Assembly (NCBI RefSeq): GCF_029227915.1
Contig: NC_079885.1
Location: forward strand, 10,839,001-10,903,000
Direction: 5' to 3'
Length of the DNA stretch: 64,000 nt
DNA from: Hydractinia symbiolongicarpus
Lineage: Eukaryota > Cnidaria > Hydrozoa > Anthoathecata > Hydractiniidae
Part shown: piece after piece, positions 26,830 to 39,800 of the stretch
Position numbering within the stretch: position 1 is the first letter of the stretch
Layout: the number at the start of each line of letters is the position of its first letter
Notes under the pieces: generated by a model
Told to the model about the DNA's origin: nothing
What the model saw: only the letters and a program-made list of their open reading frames with translations
Databases searched by the model: none
Made by a program: the position numbers and the translations under genes

Positions 26830-27183
26830 CAACAACAACAGAAAATATTTTTTTAAAAACATTTTTTTTGTTAAAAACAATTCATATTCAAATTCAAGTT
26901 ATTAGTTAAAAATCCCGCTCAGACAACTTTGGTCGCTATCACGAACCAAGTAGTGAAAAACTGGAGAAATTTAAAATAAATCAGTAAACAGAATACTTAC
27001 GCATCGATAACAAACATCGTGTCGGTTACATGCGGGTGTAAATAGAGACTTATAGGGAAATGGTAGACGAAGTGGTGTGCTGCAGCCATTGATGTTATTC
27101 ACGACAGTACATGTGTCTTGACCTTGCGACCAATTTTTGTTGGAAAAAAGAATTAACAAGGATAAAACTAAATGAACATCCAT
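26005..27183 (-). CDS. Secreted conodipine-like phospholipase A2 family protein (copy A)
   Basis: Two exons on the minus strand, 27183-27001 and 26412-26005, are joined by a GT/AG intron (donor GTAAGT, phase 0) to give about 196 residues. An N-terminal signal peptide of about 20 residues is followed by NGCSTPLRLPFPYK and the catalytic block CNRHDVCYRC, whose His-Asp pair is the hallmark of PLA2 catalysis. The second exon adds ECDKGF..RM..LC and a basic Cys-containing C-terminus. This is the layout of the conodipine (group IX-like) PLA2 family first described from cone-snail venom and common in cnidarians. It should be secreted and hydrolyse the sn-2 ester of phospholipids. Whether it is digestive, defensive or venom-related cannot be told. 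Copy B at 29519-30292 is its tandem paralogue. Confidence 0.8.
26691..26845. repeat. CAA/AAC microsatellite in the intergenic region
   Basis: A pure (AAC)n run lies at about 26800-26838, next to T-rich and A-rich tracts. It is not coding and lies within the intron of the PLA2-like gene at 26005-27183. Confidence 0.8.
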
Positions 27184-27754
27184 GTTGAGAAATATTACAA
27201 GATAATCTACTCATTTCCTCCCTTCTTTCAGCCAATTTAAAATAACTAACATCCAGAACTTCGTACATAACCTCCCAAACGTCTTTATAAGTAAATTCTT
27301 ATTATTATAAATTATAATATTGGGTTCTAAGTTGTAGAACCTGGTGACGTACACCAGCTGGTAAAATTGTGTAGGAATGTTTTTTTAATTGTGTTGATAT
27401 AACCTGATAGGCAATCCTGTACACAGTAGTCAATCGCCTACATTTAGTTTGTCTTCACGCACAGCCAGTTGAACAAACACAGATAAAAAAAATTTGATCA
27501 AAGTTTATATTTAGTGTGATTGTTCTGTGAAAAATATGTACCACTCACAACCTCGTCCACATGCCACTATCAAATAGTACCTGGAAAATATAAGAAATGT
27601 CTTGGAACGAGAATGTTCCATCTCTTGATGTTAGAGAGCATTTAAAGGTGTGTAAATAAAATTTTCTTGCGTAATTATTAAGCGTGTTATTTAGCCTCAC
27701 CCACTTCTTGCTTTTTAGGTTTTACACAAAAAAATCGCCGGGTCACGGTTGTAT

Positions 27755-27785
27755 ATTACGATGCTGACACTGTCAGCATCGTAAT
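27755..27785. repeat. 31-bp near-perfect palindrome
   Basis: The 15 bases ATTACGATGCTGACA are followed by one C and then their exact reverse complement. With a one-base centre, this would extrude as a cruciform or fold as a tight stem. No gene is adjacent. Confidence 0.9.
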
Positions 27786-27986
27786 GCGTGGGTCGTGAAC
27801 AACACACGCTGGAAATTTATTTCCTTCTGCATTCTTTCTTTCGGCAGGCAATCAATGGTAAAGCAATATCAGGAATAAAAAAACGTTTCAAAATAGATTT
27901 CTCATTATAACGTTATTCTAACTGGGACAAATTCTTAGGGTTAAGAAAATACTATAAAAAGTACATTGCGTGCTTTTTATTGTTGC

Positions 27987-28025
27987 TTTTTTTTTGGGGG
28001 GGGGGGGGGGGGGTGGGGGTGGGGG
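27987..28025 (+). repeat. T9-G18 homopolymer junction with further G runs
   Basis: Nine T are followed by 18 G, then T, five G, T and five G. The G-rich strand could form a G-quadruplex. Homopolymers this long are also typical assembly-error points, so the exact length is uncertain. Confidence 0.85.
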
Positions 28026-28173
28026 AGAAGGGAGTACAGCGTAGAATGCAAGATAGGTAAGTGCTTTGGCACAAACTTTTTGTCGTAGTCGAATTAAGAA
28101 TGGCATTGTGTGGGTTGGGCTTAGTAAAGGAAACTTTTTTCCGGAGAAAATGTTTAACTCATCACTCTTTGGC

Positions 28174-28207
28174 TTCTGCAGATGTCTTTTTAAAGACGTC
28201 TGCAGAA
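28174..28207. repeat. Imperfect 16-bp inverted repeat
   Basis: TTCTGCAGATGTCTTT and AAAGACGTCTGCAGAA are reverse complements with one mismatch, separated by two bases. It resembles a tiny hairpin element or an intrinsic RNA stem. There is no other context. Confidence 0.75.
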
Positions 28208-29518
28208 AATTAATGTCTACGACACATCATTAATTAATATCTACGACACATCTCTAAATAATTTTTTGTTTCAATGCTATTTACCATCAAAAGTTCTCAC
28301 TCAAAGTATTTTTTTTAAATTGTCTATCCATAATGTTCTTCGCACAAAGTGCAAGTATTTTGCTGCTCCCATTAAAGTGTCATAAAATCGCGCCCATAAG
28401 GCTCTTTTACGGCCAAAGTGCTTGGGGCGGTATTTGAAAAACACAAAATATGCTTATTTTGTGTTTCTGACTTCTTTGTCTATTTGTGTAAGTCAACTTA
28501 GGTCTATCTTCAATTATTAAAAAAAACAAATTCTGACGCAAAAAGGTTGTCGCCACTTGTCGTCATACGTGAAAACATATTTACGCGTCCACGGTTGAGC
28601 ACTGAGTTTTAAGTTCAATCAAAATCTTTCTTGGTTACTCCAAATAAATGAAACCACGCAACGTTACACGACTAGTAGTAAGACGGTGGAGTTTTGCATC
28701 ATGTTTCACCGATTTTTAATAAGCAGTACAAAGTGTTTACAAAACCTCCATGTTGGTTAAGTTTCTCTATTTTACCTTATGTTTTAGAGCGTCGACTGTT
28801 GCGTGATTTCGTGACTATCTACTTGGGAAGATCACATACTAGTGTTTGCTTGCTAAGTTAGACTGGTGCGCGAATCGAAATTAAATTTTAGCTGCATTTT
28901 GTGAAACAATTTGTTGCTGCAGCTCTCGCAGCTGAAAAGACGGGGCTCAGTATGCTCAATATTTGTTAAATTCAGGATGGAAGCGGTTACTAAATTTTTA
29001 TTGGTAGTTAAAAAATATGTCTGCAAACGCTTAGAGGTTTGTCTTGTCTTGTCTTAATGTACAAGAGCCGTCAAAATATTGCCGTTGCGGAAAAAACAAA
29101 ACAAAAAAATCATGTCCCGATACAAAACGATGAAAGCTACAAACATAAACGCCGTAGTGGATAGCGATCTTTAGTGCTACAGCGCAACTTGTTTTTGTAT
29201 GAGACGAGCATAATGTCTGCAAAACTTTTGTTGTTTATAATCCCACCCTTTATTTACTGATTTCACTGATTTGCTTCATACTTTAAGATGCCTTATGTTG
29301 CCATAAATATTTGTTTGTATTTAAAATTAGTACCACGTATGGTATCTTGACACTCCGCATGTGTTTTACCTTCTACATTCGTAATTTTTTTTTCTTTCCA
29401 CTTTTTGACGGAGTACAAAAAAATATTAGGGGCTGTATATAGGATGTTTGAGCTAAAGTAATGTGCTTTATTTTTATCATTATATTAAAATCAAAGGTTA
29501 ATCACTACATGATTCGAT

Positions 29519-30292
29519 TTAAGGCTTTCCGATTGTTTCAGCACATTTTTCCGAGCAGTGCGCCTTTGACTTTTGTCGAAAGGCATATATACCAAAAGAT
29601 TTGACAGCATGATGGTATATGTCCGCACCATGCTTACACTTCTTTTCATCGTTGAAAATAAATGTCCACTTTGTTATCATCTTAAATAAAGTATATGCTT
29701 CTCTCCAAAGTCGTTTCGCTTCCTCTTTAGAAGATTTGTTTTCCGTCGCTTTTTTCCAACCGTTGTAGATTTTTTTATATATCTCTCCCAGGTTCATAAA
29801 TAAGCTGCTTTTGTGGTTATTGAGGTAAACGGAGTATTTATCTTCACATAACCGGTGCATTTCCTTTTTAAAAGAGTCGTCACATTGTTTTTGGGTCCAG
29901 CTATATTTTTGACCCTGAAAAAATCAAGTAAATTGAATGACAACAATTGTGCTCCAGCGAAAGCAGGAAACGGTGTGAATAAAAAGTTACTTTACCCTAA
30001 AAAAAAACTTATTTACGGGGAAAAAAAATTTCCACGAAAATTTTTGACTCGCTAAAATTAATTTCCGCCAAAATTTCCGACAAAACATCAAAAAAATACT
30101 CACACAACGGTAGCAGACATCGTGTGCATAACACGACAATGTAAACAAAGTCTTATATGGGAATGGTAATCCAAACGGTATGCTGCAACCATTTACATCC
30201 TGCATGACTGTACAATTTGATGGCAATGCACCATCTGAACCCCCTATCAAGCATAACACAACTAGAACTCCGAAAGCTGGCAAATGTATCAT
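29519..30292 (-). CDS. Secreted conodipine-like phospholipase A2 family protein (copy B)
   Basis: Two exons, 30292-30104 and 29914-29519, join at a phase-0 GT/AG intron (donor GTGAGT) to give about 194 residues. A signal peptide of about 21 residues ending near GGSDGA precedes NGCSIPFGLPFPYK and the catalytic block CYAHDVCYRC. The second exon has QCDDSF..EM..LCE, then IYNGWKKATEN, a block almost identical to one in copy A, and a Lys/Cys-rich end. The gene structure is the same as copy A (signal plus active site in exon 1, the rest in exon 2 at the same phase), so the two arose by tandem duplication. Divergence is highest in the middle and in the residues before the His-Asp pair (Tyr-Ala here, Asn-Arg in A). 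The intron holds a small AT-rich inverted-repeat relic at 30000-30080. Confidence 0.8.
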
Positions 30293-30360
30293 TTCGATTT
30301 TTTGAAGGATGACTTATGATGATTGAAATTGAATTACACTGACACTTTTTATAGACTATA

Positions 30361-31689
30361 CTAAATCAATTTTATCGCTAGCAGCTGTCCACACAGCAGC
30401 CATTCTTGTGCCCAGGTTTTTCTTTGTAGAGCCATTATCACAAGGGGGCTAATGCATCCTAAATGAAAATACCCTAAGGACGAAGTTGTACAACACCTTC
30501 TACACAAAGATTTTTGAAGTGGCTTTAGATTTGGACAGCAGGGCAATTAAAATTCACGGTCAGGAACATCTGAGAAAATAGAAATAAATTAAAATAGGTT
30601 TGCGGGGGAGGGAGTGGCAAATTTCGATGCTGCGAATATATTAGGTACAATAAGTTGACTTCAGGTGCATCATTCTTCGTATATCTCTAAAATAAAATAA
30701 AATTGTATTTATATTATATGCGATTTTGTTATCTAAAATGTGAATTTTTGTAAGCGAAGTTGAGAACCTACGAAAACCACGTTTTGAATGCGACACTTTT
30801 CCGAATAGTAATGGAGATCTATCTTTCAATTTATCTATATAATCAATAATATAATGTGTTTGGTCAATTGTTACAACTAAGAAGTGTTAAGGCAATGAAA
30901 TTTTGCTGCCAAAACCAACATTCATATCATGTTGTCTCGCAGTATGACTAAAAAAGGACAAAATAAGATATACAGTTTTCATATTATTAAAAAAAATAAT
31001 TATTATTATTTTCCTCAAAATGTAATATTAATTTCCACAATATTAGCACATCTTTTTATATGAAAATGTAGGATTTCAATGAAAGATGATTCATCAAACT
31101 TTATTTTTACAGTCATACATTTCATACAAAAAAAACATAACTGTTTATTAATAAGTAAAGGGAGATCATCAACATATGTTGTCACTATAAACAATCAACA
31201 CTGTTATGTATATATATATGAACACAGTCACAAGAAAATTTAAACCATATTATAAGTTTGGGATAAGGTCTAAACAAATGCTAAACAGCCAGGCTAAAAA
31301 TTTGAAACATTTAGCAACCGATATCTTAACAAGCAATCCACAACCTTAAATGAAGCAAATAAAATTTAAACGTTTTATTTTTATCATATCTTAAAAGATT
31401 TGTTTTTAACATTTTAATTTATTTACACAATTGGTATGACAGATGAGCACACACCTAAATAGGTTATGTAGCTACAGGCTAGCTAGCTATATACAAAATG
31501 AGTTGAAAATTTTATATATAAATGACAATTTAATCGAGTTGTGTCATGCATTATTAAATTAATTTTACTAAACTAATTTTAAGCATAATTCACAATAAGA
31601 TATGTTACTGTTCCTGCATCACTCCTAAAAAGTGTGTTTAGCAAAATAATTTATTTAGCTATATATAAAAGCTATATATAAAAACGTTT
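30361..31689. other. Gene-free AT-rich stretch
   Basis: No supported feature beyond one CCTAAGGACGAAGTTG MITE end near 30473 and AT-rich simple sequence around 30970-31700. Confidence 0.4.
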
Positions 31690-32007
31690 TTATTTTTCTG
31701 GACAACGAAACATCAATGTACTTTGATACTTTGATAAAGGTGAATGAAACCAAGGTCGTAGAATTCGATTTCTAGATATCTCGTCTGTCCTTTTCATAAT
31801 AGATTCTCTTGATTCTGACTGACTTAGTCTTTCTCTCTTTTCTAAGTACAGGGTTGTCTGCACACCGTTTTGTGGGATATTTCCAAGCTTTGCGTTTTCC
31901 ACAATTCTTTCTCTGTTTACCATGTCTAATTTCCAAGCAGGAGTATAATTCTTTGGAATTATAGGGTGGTGATTCGAAAACCTAGACGGTATTATTGATT
32001 TCTCCAT
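31690..32007 (-). CDS. Possible small single-exon protein of unknown function
   Basis: From the ATG at 32007 the frame encodes 105 residues with a normal-protein composition: many Arg, Lys, Glu and Ser, an SNHHPIIPKNYTPAWKLDMV block, and a tail with RPWFHSPLSKYQ. It has no signal peptide and no membrane segment. The Pro/Trp/Tyr-rich, charged, unstructured look recalls small ciliary microtubule inner proteins, but I recognise no family. The frame is open further upstream (to 32046 and beyond, without an ATG), so a spliced 5' exon is possible. Confidence 0.45.
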   Translation of the reverse strand: MEKSIIPSRFSNHHPIIPKNYTPAWKLDMVNRERIVENAKLGNIPQNGVQTTLYLEKRERLSQSESRESIMKRTDEISRNRILRPWFHSPLSKYQSTLMFRCPEK

Positions 32008-33079
32008 GCTCTTTTCTGTATCAAATAAATCAAGCCTTAACAACACGAACTGGCCCCATTTGTTTACATTCTAATTATCTAATTTCCATGTAGCAAGAGC
32101 ACGCAAGCTACTTTTTGATATACTCCGAAATACCATATACACAAGATGGACAGAAGGAAGGTGGTAGTTATAGCACAGAGAGCAGCTACAATAATGTTTG
32201 TTTTTCCTAATGTCTGTAATTTATTTGAAGCATTTCTCCATTTTTACGAGCACAAATCTAATGGCATTCAACACAGTTTTAACAACCTTTGATAAAAAAC
32301 TGTCTTTATGATCCTCTATCCAATGTTTACAAAAGTTAAAGTTTTTTGCACACATGCAAACACATGCGCGAGCATAGATAGATAAATAGATGTGCATATT
32401 CTACGGGGATAGCCTCAGAAATATTGAGGGATATACCCTGTCTATTGTTTCTAGGAGGGGTCATGTCTTGTCATAGCCCCAGTATGCATGCAGTAGGAAA
32501 CATATACAAGGAGGGTGCCGATAAAGCCCCATACGCCATAAAAAGTGCGGGCGTTTTTGCACAATTTTTCCATTTTGAAAAAATTCAAGTATTCGCAAAA
32601 ACAGCTAAAGTACATGTACAAAGAATCGACTACAAGTAGCCTTACCAACAATGGTCTCAAAGTAACGTTATTGATATAATTGTATATTGACATTCAACAA
32701 ACAAAAAATAACATCATTGATTATTTTCTATGCTCATTATATTTTCAAGAAATGGAATGAGAAAACGTGTTGTTTTTTTCAAATTTTTTTTCTTTAAAAC
32801 TTTTTTGTTCGACAGTATTTTTTTTTGTTTTTGTGAAAATTAGGGTTGGTCGGCCTGTAGAACAACTAATTGAGTTGGAGTCACCTACTGCAATAATTTA
32901 TGTAGTTAACAATAATTGGAACTTTAGCAACCAAAGTTTATGTTTTAGCAACAGAAAATGATAAAACTAAAATATATAGCTATACAAGAAAATGTTATCT
33001 TGTAAATATTACCAAAAAGCATTCTTTGTTAACACCTGAATTTATGGAATAACCTCTAATAATACAGAGAGTGCATGTC

Positions 33080-34270
33080 TGTCTGTAACAGGCAAAGTGG
33101 ATAAGTTCATTTTCCTTTGATGTAGCTAAAAAACTTGTCTCAAATGTTAAATTTTTTGACCTGACGGAGCAACATCAATAACACTACTTTAACGGCCATA
33201 TCTAATATTAAATTAATGAAGCCATTACAATGCATTTAAAACTTTCAGGCCAAATAACAATTTTTACTGCGTGGGGATCAAATTTAGTGAGTTTCTTAAA
33301 CCTGGTTTACCGAATCCTTTTCAGAATAAAAGGGTTGATTATACGTTATCAAAAAACATTTGAACCACAATATTTCAGGTCAAAAATACTTGATCGTAAA
33401 CATTTTCTTGTTTAGCGTTTCAAGATCTATAAGATCAAGGCAACAGGAATACAATTTTGAAATAACATTTTTTTGTACTTTGAGATACTTTGCTGGTGTC
33501 AGCAAATTTTTTAAACCCTTATATCTCCTTAACCGTTTGTCAAAAGTGCATGATTCTATATTTTTTTCATCAGCATTTCCAGACCTGCACAATAGGCAAT
33601 GTGTAAACAAACTTAAGAGAAAAAAATTGGTACATGGATGGGTCCTTTCAGATGTCATCAAAATTCAAGTAGTAGTTCTCTTTTCCATAGTGGATTTTTA
33701 TACAGGCTTTATCAACTTGTTATTTATACATACTGTTACTTTCCTCTCAAAAGACATCTATCTATAACCTACATTTCCACCTAAAGTTTAAAATCGCCTA
33801 TAATTTAAAGGCTACTTCCCTGTGTCTCTCACATGCAAATTAATAGGTTCATTTTCCTGTAATGTAGCCGGAGAAGTTATGTCTGATATGTTAACTTTTC
33901 TTACATTACAGTACCATGCCAATGCATTAGCATGATGTTGAAGCATTCTTAAAATTAGTGAAGGCATGTTATTGCAATTTTAAGTTTAAGGCTGAATAAC
34001 TTGAAAGCAGGTGAGAATAACTTGCATCATATCCTGCAGGCGAAACTAGGGACCACCTGGGACCAATGTCCCAAAAGTGGGTCCACCTGTTTCAGAACCA
34101 ATGATAAGTCTCTGACGTCACCAAAAAACTTTTAAACCCCAGTATCTCTTGAATTGTTCGTCAAAAGCACAGTACGTAGAGACATTTTATTGATCAGCGT
34201 TTGAAGCTGTACACAACATTTTATTTCACTGAAAATTGGTGTGCCAAAATTTCTGAAAATACTGGAGTCA
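33080..34270. repeat. Two diverged direct copies of a repeat of about 500 bp
   Basis: The segments at about 33080-33620 and 33825-34260 share ordered blocks: GGTTCATTTTCCT.TAATGTAGC; a TTTTAAACCC.TAT.TCTC block followed by CGTTTGTCAAAAG or its variant; and ATCAGC.TTT..A near the ends. They diverge a great deal elsewhere. They lie just upstream of the MRPL3 coding exon and have no evident coding content. Confidence 0.55.
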
Positions 34271-34348
34271 AATTTTTTTTGCCAAAATAACATATGTTTA
34301 TAATATAAAACTTCCTATTTAATTTTAGATAAAATCAGTACGAACACT

Positions 34349-36806
34349 ATGCTACCAATATCTACTATGAGACAGTTTCATAAAACTAGTGCAACTTTAA
34401 ATGAATTAATAAAACACTACAAATGTGTTTGCCTTGCAAGCAGAGAGTTTAGTACCGTGGAACCCAAAAATTTATTTGAGGTATATTTGAAAAACTCGCA
34501 TTGGATGGGAGTGTATGATAGACATCCAGTTACTAAAGAAAGCCTACCTGTAAAAACTTTAAGAGAGCGTCAGTTGAAAGAAAAACAAAAACAAAGTCCC
34601 ATAGATATTCCAGTTTTTATTAACCCAAAAGCACAAGCATGGACAAAAGAATCTAAACGTGTTGGAGCAGTTGGAAAAAAACTAGGAACTAGTGTGCTGT
34701 GGACTAAGGAGGGGTTTCGACACCAGGTTACCCTTGTACAAATTAAAGAGTGTCATGTTATGGACACACAAATATCGCGTGAAGATGGTGGTATCGATAA
34801 ACTTACACAAATGCTTGTTGGTACAGAGGATATAACTGATGAAGAATACCTAGCAACGGTATGCAATTTAATTGGTTTTTAGCTGGTTAAACTCTCCTGA
34901 TTTATGTCAGTAAAATTTGTTAAAAAAACTACACTGATAGGCCATAATAAATACACAATGCAATCTTTTGAATGATAGTGAGGTAAGTTTAGAATCACGT
35001 ACAAATATTTGGTAGAGCAGTTTTTTAAGATATTAAAAAATAAGAACGACAAAATCTACGACATATCCAAATATATCTTTCAGCAAGCTTTCGCCAACGC
35101 CCAGGTTGGCATGTTCACACTGCTTCTAAATTTTATTTTACAAGTTAGAGATAAACGTACAAATATGTCATTGTGTCCTGTACAAAAATATTGTACATTT
35201 TTAACATTTAAATCATGTAAATCAACTAAAAATCATTCAGGATTAAAATAAAAAAATGGAAGAAAAACTTTACGGTGAAGTATTGTTGACATCATATTTT
35301 GTCATTTTCTGTCTTATTGCTTTGTGTCTTTCGAGGACTTCTTCGCTTTTTTACGTTTTTTTTAAGGGTTTACAGCCTTTCTTATTTAAGTCGCATTAAG
35401 GAATTGATGACAGGAATGTCACTTTTGCTCTACTCACATGTAGTTCTATTTCACACACATTTTGTCGGAGTAACAGGAAAATTAAAAAAACATTACTTTT
35501 TGAATACCATATTGAATTTGTGGAGAAACCTTTAGAAAAATAAACGCATGTTATCGTTTTGTTGGTGTATTATTATCGCGTTTTTTTTTAGTTTTCCCGC
35601 CAAAAAATGAAATGGTTTGATGAGCGTGGCATCTTTCCAAAAAAGTTTTGGACTGGTTTTCTTGTTTCAAAGGATGCTTTGTTGTTGCCAGGTATCCCGA
35701 TTACCGTTTTAAACATCGCAAGAAATTTAAGTTCAAAATCTGTTTAATAAAACATTGATTAATAATCTGAATGTTTTTTTATTTAAAGTTGTGAGGAAAA
35801 GTGTTATTCTAGTCTTGAGGAAAAGTGTTATTCTAGTCTTTCCCTTACACGTTTTTGTAGGAACGCCGATCACTGCTCAACACTTTCAAGCTGGCCAATA
35901 CGTTAACGTTCAAGGAATAACGTAAGGTGTTTTGCCCATTTTATTTTCCGAAAAAATTTTACATTTGATTTATAACTTTCACTTTATTATTTTTATTATT
36001 ATTTGGCAGAGAAAACAAGAACTTACTGTTGAAATTATGCATTTCAATTTAGCGTTAAACAGGGTTTTCAAGGAGTAATGAAGCGTTGGGGTATGAAGGG
36101 CCAACCTGCATCACATGGTCAATCAAAGACGCATAGAAAAATGGGTGCAACTGGAGGTGGACAGGTGAAATTTTTGTTTCCGTGTCTAGGTTTACTCCTA
36201 AATTCTTTTAATGCCTCTTTTTTGAGCATTTTAAATTATGTTGTGCTGTGCTTTGTACCTGTATTGATTGCAGTATACGTATTTCGTCAATTAGGATCCT
36301 GGAAGAATTTTTCCTGGAAAGAAAATGGCAGGTCATGTGGGTGGAAGGTACAAAACCACCCCGCCATTAAAGGTTTGTTGTTATTGTTTTTGTTGTCGTC
36401 TCTTGTTGTTTTTGCTGTCCTGCTGTTATTGTCGTTGTTGTTGCTGTAACGTCGCTTTATTTTTGTTGGTTTTGTTTTTACTATGGTGGTCGTTACGGCT
36501 TTATTTTTGCCGTGTCGTGTTGTAGTTGTTATTTTTTAGGCGTTGTCTTGTTACTGTTTCACCTTTTAGATATTTCGCATTAACACAAAATTTAACGTGC
36601 TCTACATAAGAGGGCCGTTACCTGGTGAGGTTGGTAGTTATCTTAAAATCAAAGACGGACGCAATCGTGATTTTCCGAATGAGCCACCGCCATTTCCAAC
36701 ATATTTTGATGACACCGCTGACAGTATCGAGGAAGAAGACTTGTACGACGATCGTGTGTGTCCCGTCGATTGCCCGTCACTTACCTTTCCCCCGTATAAA
36801 CTATAA
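34349..36806 (+). CDS. Mitochondrial large ribosomal subunit protein uL3m (MRPL3)
   Basis: Exons read 34349-34858, possibly a 21-bp micro-exon at 35084-35104, then 35592-35691, 35861-35921, 36053-36164, 36295-36372 and 36570-36806. Every junction is GT/AG and every phase matches. The N-terminus looks like a short basic mitochondrial targeting region. Ribosomal L3 hallmarks follow: [87 protein letters not shown] and a C-terminal PFPTYFDD...[11 protein letters not shown] tail typical of animal MRPL3. The protein binds 23S-type rRNA near the peptidyl transferase centre in mitochondria. An AG acceptor lies 20 bp upstream of the ATG (about 34329), so the 5' leader is itself spliced on, in cis or by a spliced leader. 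Length is about 370 residues, normal for the family. Confidence 0.92.
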
Positions 36807-39800
36807 TGTATATTATTATATATAAAATATCATTTCTGTAAATTTGCAGTTCTCGCTTCATCATGGTTTTGAACTTCCTCACGAGTCTGACTAGCATATG
36901 CATTACCCTGTATTTTAGATTTCAGGGATTTAATTTTGTATCGGGCGACAAACCCAAAACAAACAAAAAATAAAATATACACAATAAACGTATAGCTCCT
37001 TTTCAACGTTTTTAACGCACCCTACACACCTGCCTAAGTGGAACTTTCGAAGCCTTTCTACAGCGAAGCAATTGTCAGTCAATGCTGTTTTGCCATTTTG
37101 AGATATGTCAAAACAACTGACATTTTGATGATTTAAGAACATATTAAGAAGATACTCAGCCTAAATGCCTTTATAGATTATCAGAACAAAATATTGTTAA
37201 GCCCAGAATTACTATGAAATAAACATGTTGAGCAGGTATTTTCTCCTTTGTTTTACTATACATTTACGTTGTTTCTACAATCTACAAATAAGATCGTTCA
37301 AGGTTGAAAACAACAAGAGGTTAAAAAAAAGGTATAAATGTGTGGCGAATGTAAGAAATCATTTAAGTTTTTTATATCCTAACTAAAGACAACTTTATTT
37401 GAATCAGTTCGACTGAGTATATAAAAGGAATGGTTGCGGGTTTGCGTGTCAGTATAGTTTACAACATCCCTTGGTTTGTTAAACACACGTGAACATGTGC
37501 GTATTCGCGTGCCCGTTATATCAGCTGTCCCAATATTGATGTGACGTTTTTTTAATTTAAATTTTTTTTTCAAATGTTGTTATTATCTTATAAAAAAGAA
37601 TAACATCTTATCCTATTTCTTAGCTTTAAGACTCACATTTTTTTAAAAATGATTTTGGTTATTGTACTCTTGGCCAATTTATTATCATTGTCTGCACATA
37701 ATATTGTGAAATTATACACTGGCGACTTTGAGGAAATTGTTTTAAATTCGGAAGACACGTGGTTAATTAGTGTTGAGTCGTCTATGGATGAAGTTGAAAA
37801 TGTGGAGAGACGATATCGTGGTCTATTTCGAGTGGGTTGGACGAGCAAGGCAGACATTTTAAAAGATCACAAGGTAGATATTTGTTTTACTTAATAATTC
37901 CGTTTCCACGGAGTATTGGTGATAAGAGTTCTGGGCCAAAAGTATCCTGGGGATGAGGATGCAGAGGTGTGAAATAGCATAATTGAATTAACAGTTGCAG
38001 CATGATTTTAAAAATATAATTTTTCACGTTTTTGGCGATAAATAAAAACTTTGGGAATTCCCTTTACTAGAAGATTTTAACCGTCTCAATGAAAAAGAAA
38101 TAAAATTGACTTGGAGTTCCCGTTGTGCATTTAATAAGAAACTTGTTTGTAAGAAACATTGGACTTAAATTTGGTCAAAGGTTAAGAATATTTTTTGACT
38201 ATTCTCAGCCCTGGGGATAAGGTTGGTTATTTTAAGCGTTAGGTTCAGATAAAGAAACACAAAAACATTTGAAATATGATAAAAAAGTTACCGTCAGCAA
38301 AAAGACTTTAAATAAGTTCTTTTTAAATATAGCCAAATTTACCTATATGGTCTGCTCTTTTACCTGCAAGAATGTGCGCACATGAGTAAAATTCGCAAAG
38401 TTTCGTAAACTTTTGTAAACATTGGCAAGTCATCTATAATTCATAATTTTTCTTATAATTATATTTAGGTAAATCTAAGTAAAGACACACTGTATCTTGT
38501 TTATCCGTACGGTTCAGAAAAGCAAAAACAACAAAAAGTCAAATTAACAAAGTCTATGGAAAATGCAGTTGAATTGGCTTTAAAGAGTATCCCAGATAGC
38601 ACAGTTATTTTACCGAACAGAATTGAAGGTCAAAATGTTAAATTGAGGGGATTCTTCGAACAAGCATATGCTTCGACTCCAACGAGATTTCCGGTGGTGT
38701 ATTTTACTAGTGAGTGCATATGGAGAAATACCTGTTCTATTTTTCTTAACACGCTCTTTGGTTTGTTCATGACTACACGTGACAGTGTATCGGTTAATTT
38801 CGGCAAGTAGTTGGTAATCTCTTGCTTTGTATAATTACCGTTACGAAGACTCGTTCCTTTTGTTAAGATATTTGTTAGGGATGAAAATCTGTTTTCTGAC
38901 AGATAGCATTGTGCTTTTTACTTTTGAGGGGGTGGGCAAAGTCTCAAGTGTGTATGTACGTAGGGAGAGGTTGGAGGAGGACAGGGGTGGTGGTGGTGCT
39001 GGGGGTGATGGTGCAAAAGCCAACTTGGACGAATTACATTATAGGATGGGGGAGAGGGCGAAATTACGAATATTTAGGCGAGTGTACTTCTTAAATGTCC
39101 CTGAGCATAACACACGTTTTTATAATCTCATAAGGGATTTTATTTTTGTTCTACAAGAGGTTAATTTCTGATGTTTTAAAAATAGTAATTTATTTAGAAG
39201 CCACCGAAACACCAGTTGAAGTGAAAGTTCTGGCCCTAAAATACTCCACACTCTTTTCCTTTGGAATCATCCGAAAACCGTCATCTGAAACTATGGCAAC
39301 ATACAACATCAAAACATTACCGCATTTCACTGCATTTATTGTGGACAATTTGGTAAAAGAAAGGCAACCTCGAATAAAGAAAATTCAATTCGTTGACAAA
39401 TTATATGGCCCGTTGAAATACTCAATGATGGTTCGCTTTTTGTATTTGTTACATAAATACCATTTCACAGAATTGCCATATTTAAGCGTTCACAAAGTAG
39501 ACATTGATTTAGATTCAATATTTTTTGATGATTTGGATAAATTTAGTGAGAATTACTTAAAACACCCTTTAAATGTACCATCCAATAAGAAAGAACTTTG
39601 AAGCGAAGTTGTACGTGCAGAATATTTAGACAAGTATTTATCGTGAGTGAACATCCTGTCAGTAGTAAATGCCACTTCCTTCCCAGGGCAATTCGCCTTT
39701 TTGCATTTGTAATAATCGGTGTAAGACCAAGAGACTCCGGGCATGAGGATGTAGTAAATAATCAAACATTAGAATTCACTTATGTGAGTTTTTACAAGAG

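Larger units (their letters stand above)
27184..29518. other. Intergenic region between the two PLA2-like genes
   Basis: No gene is supported. It holds a 31-bp palindrome (27755-27785), a T9-G18 homopolymer junction (27987-28025), a 16-bp imperfect hairpin (28174-28207) and, just after it, a short block containing CTACGACACATC duplicated about 30 bp apart. A reverse open frame at 27918-28106 only encodes a poly-Pro run from the G tract. Confidence 0.5.
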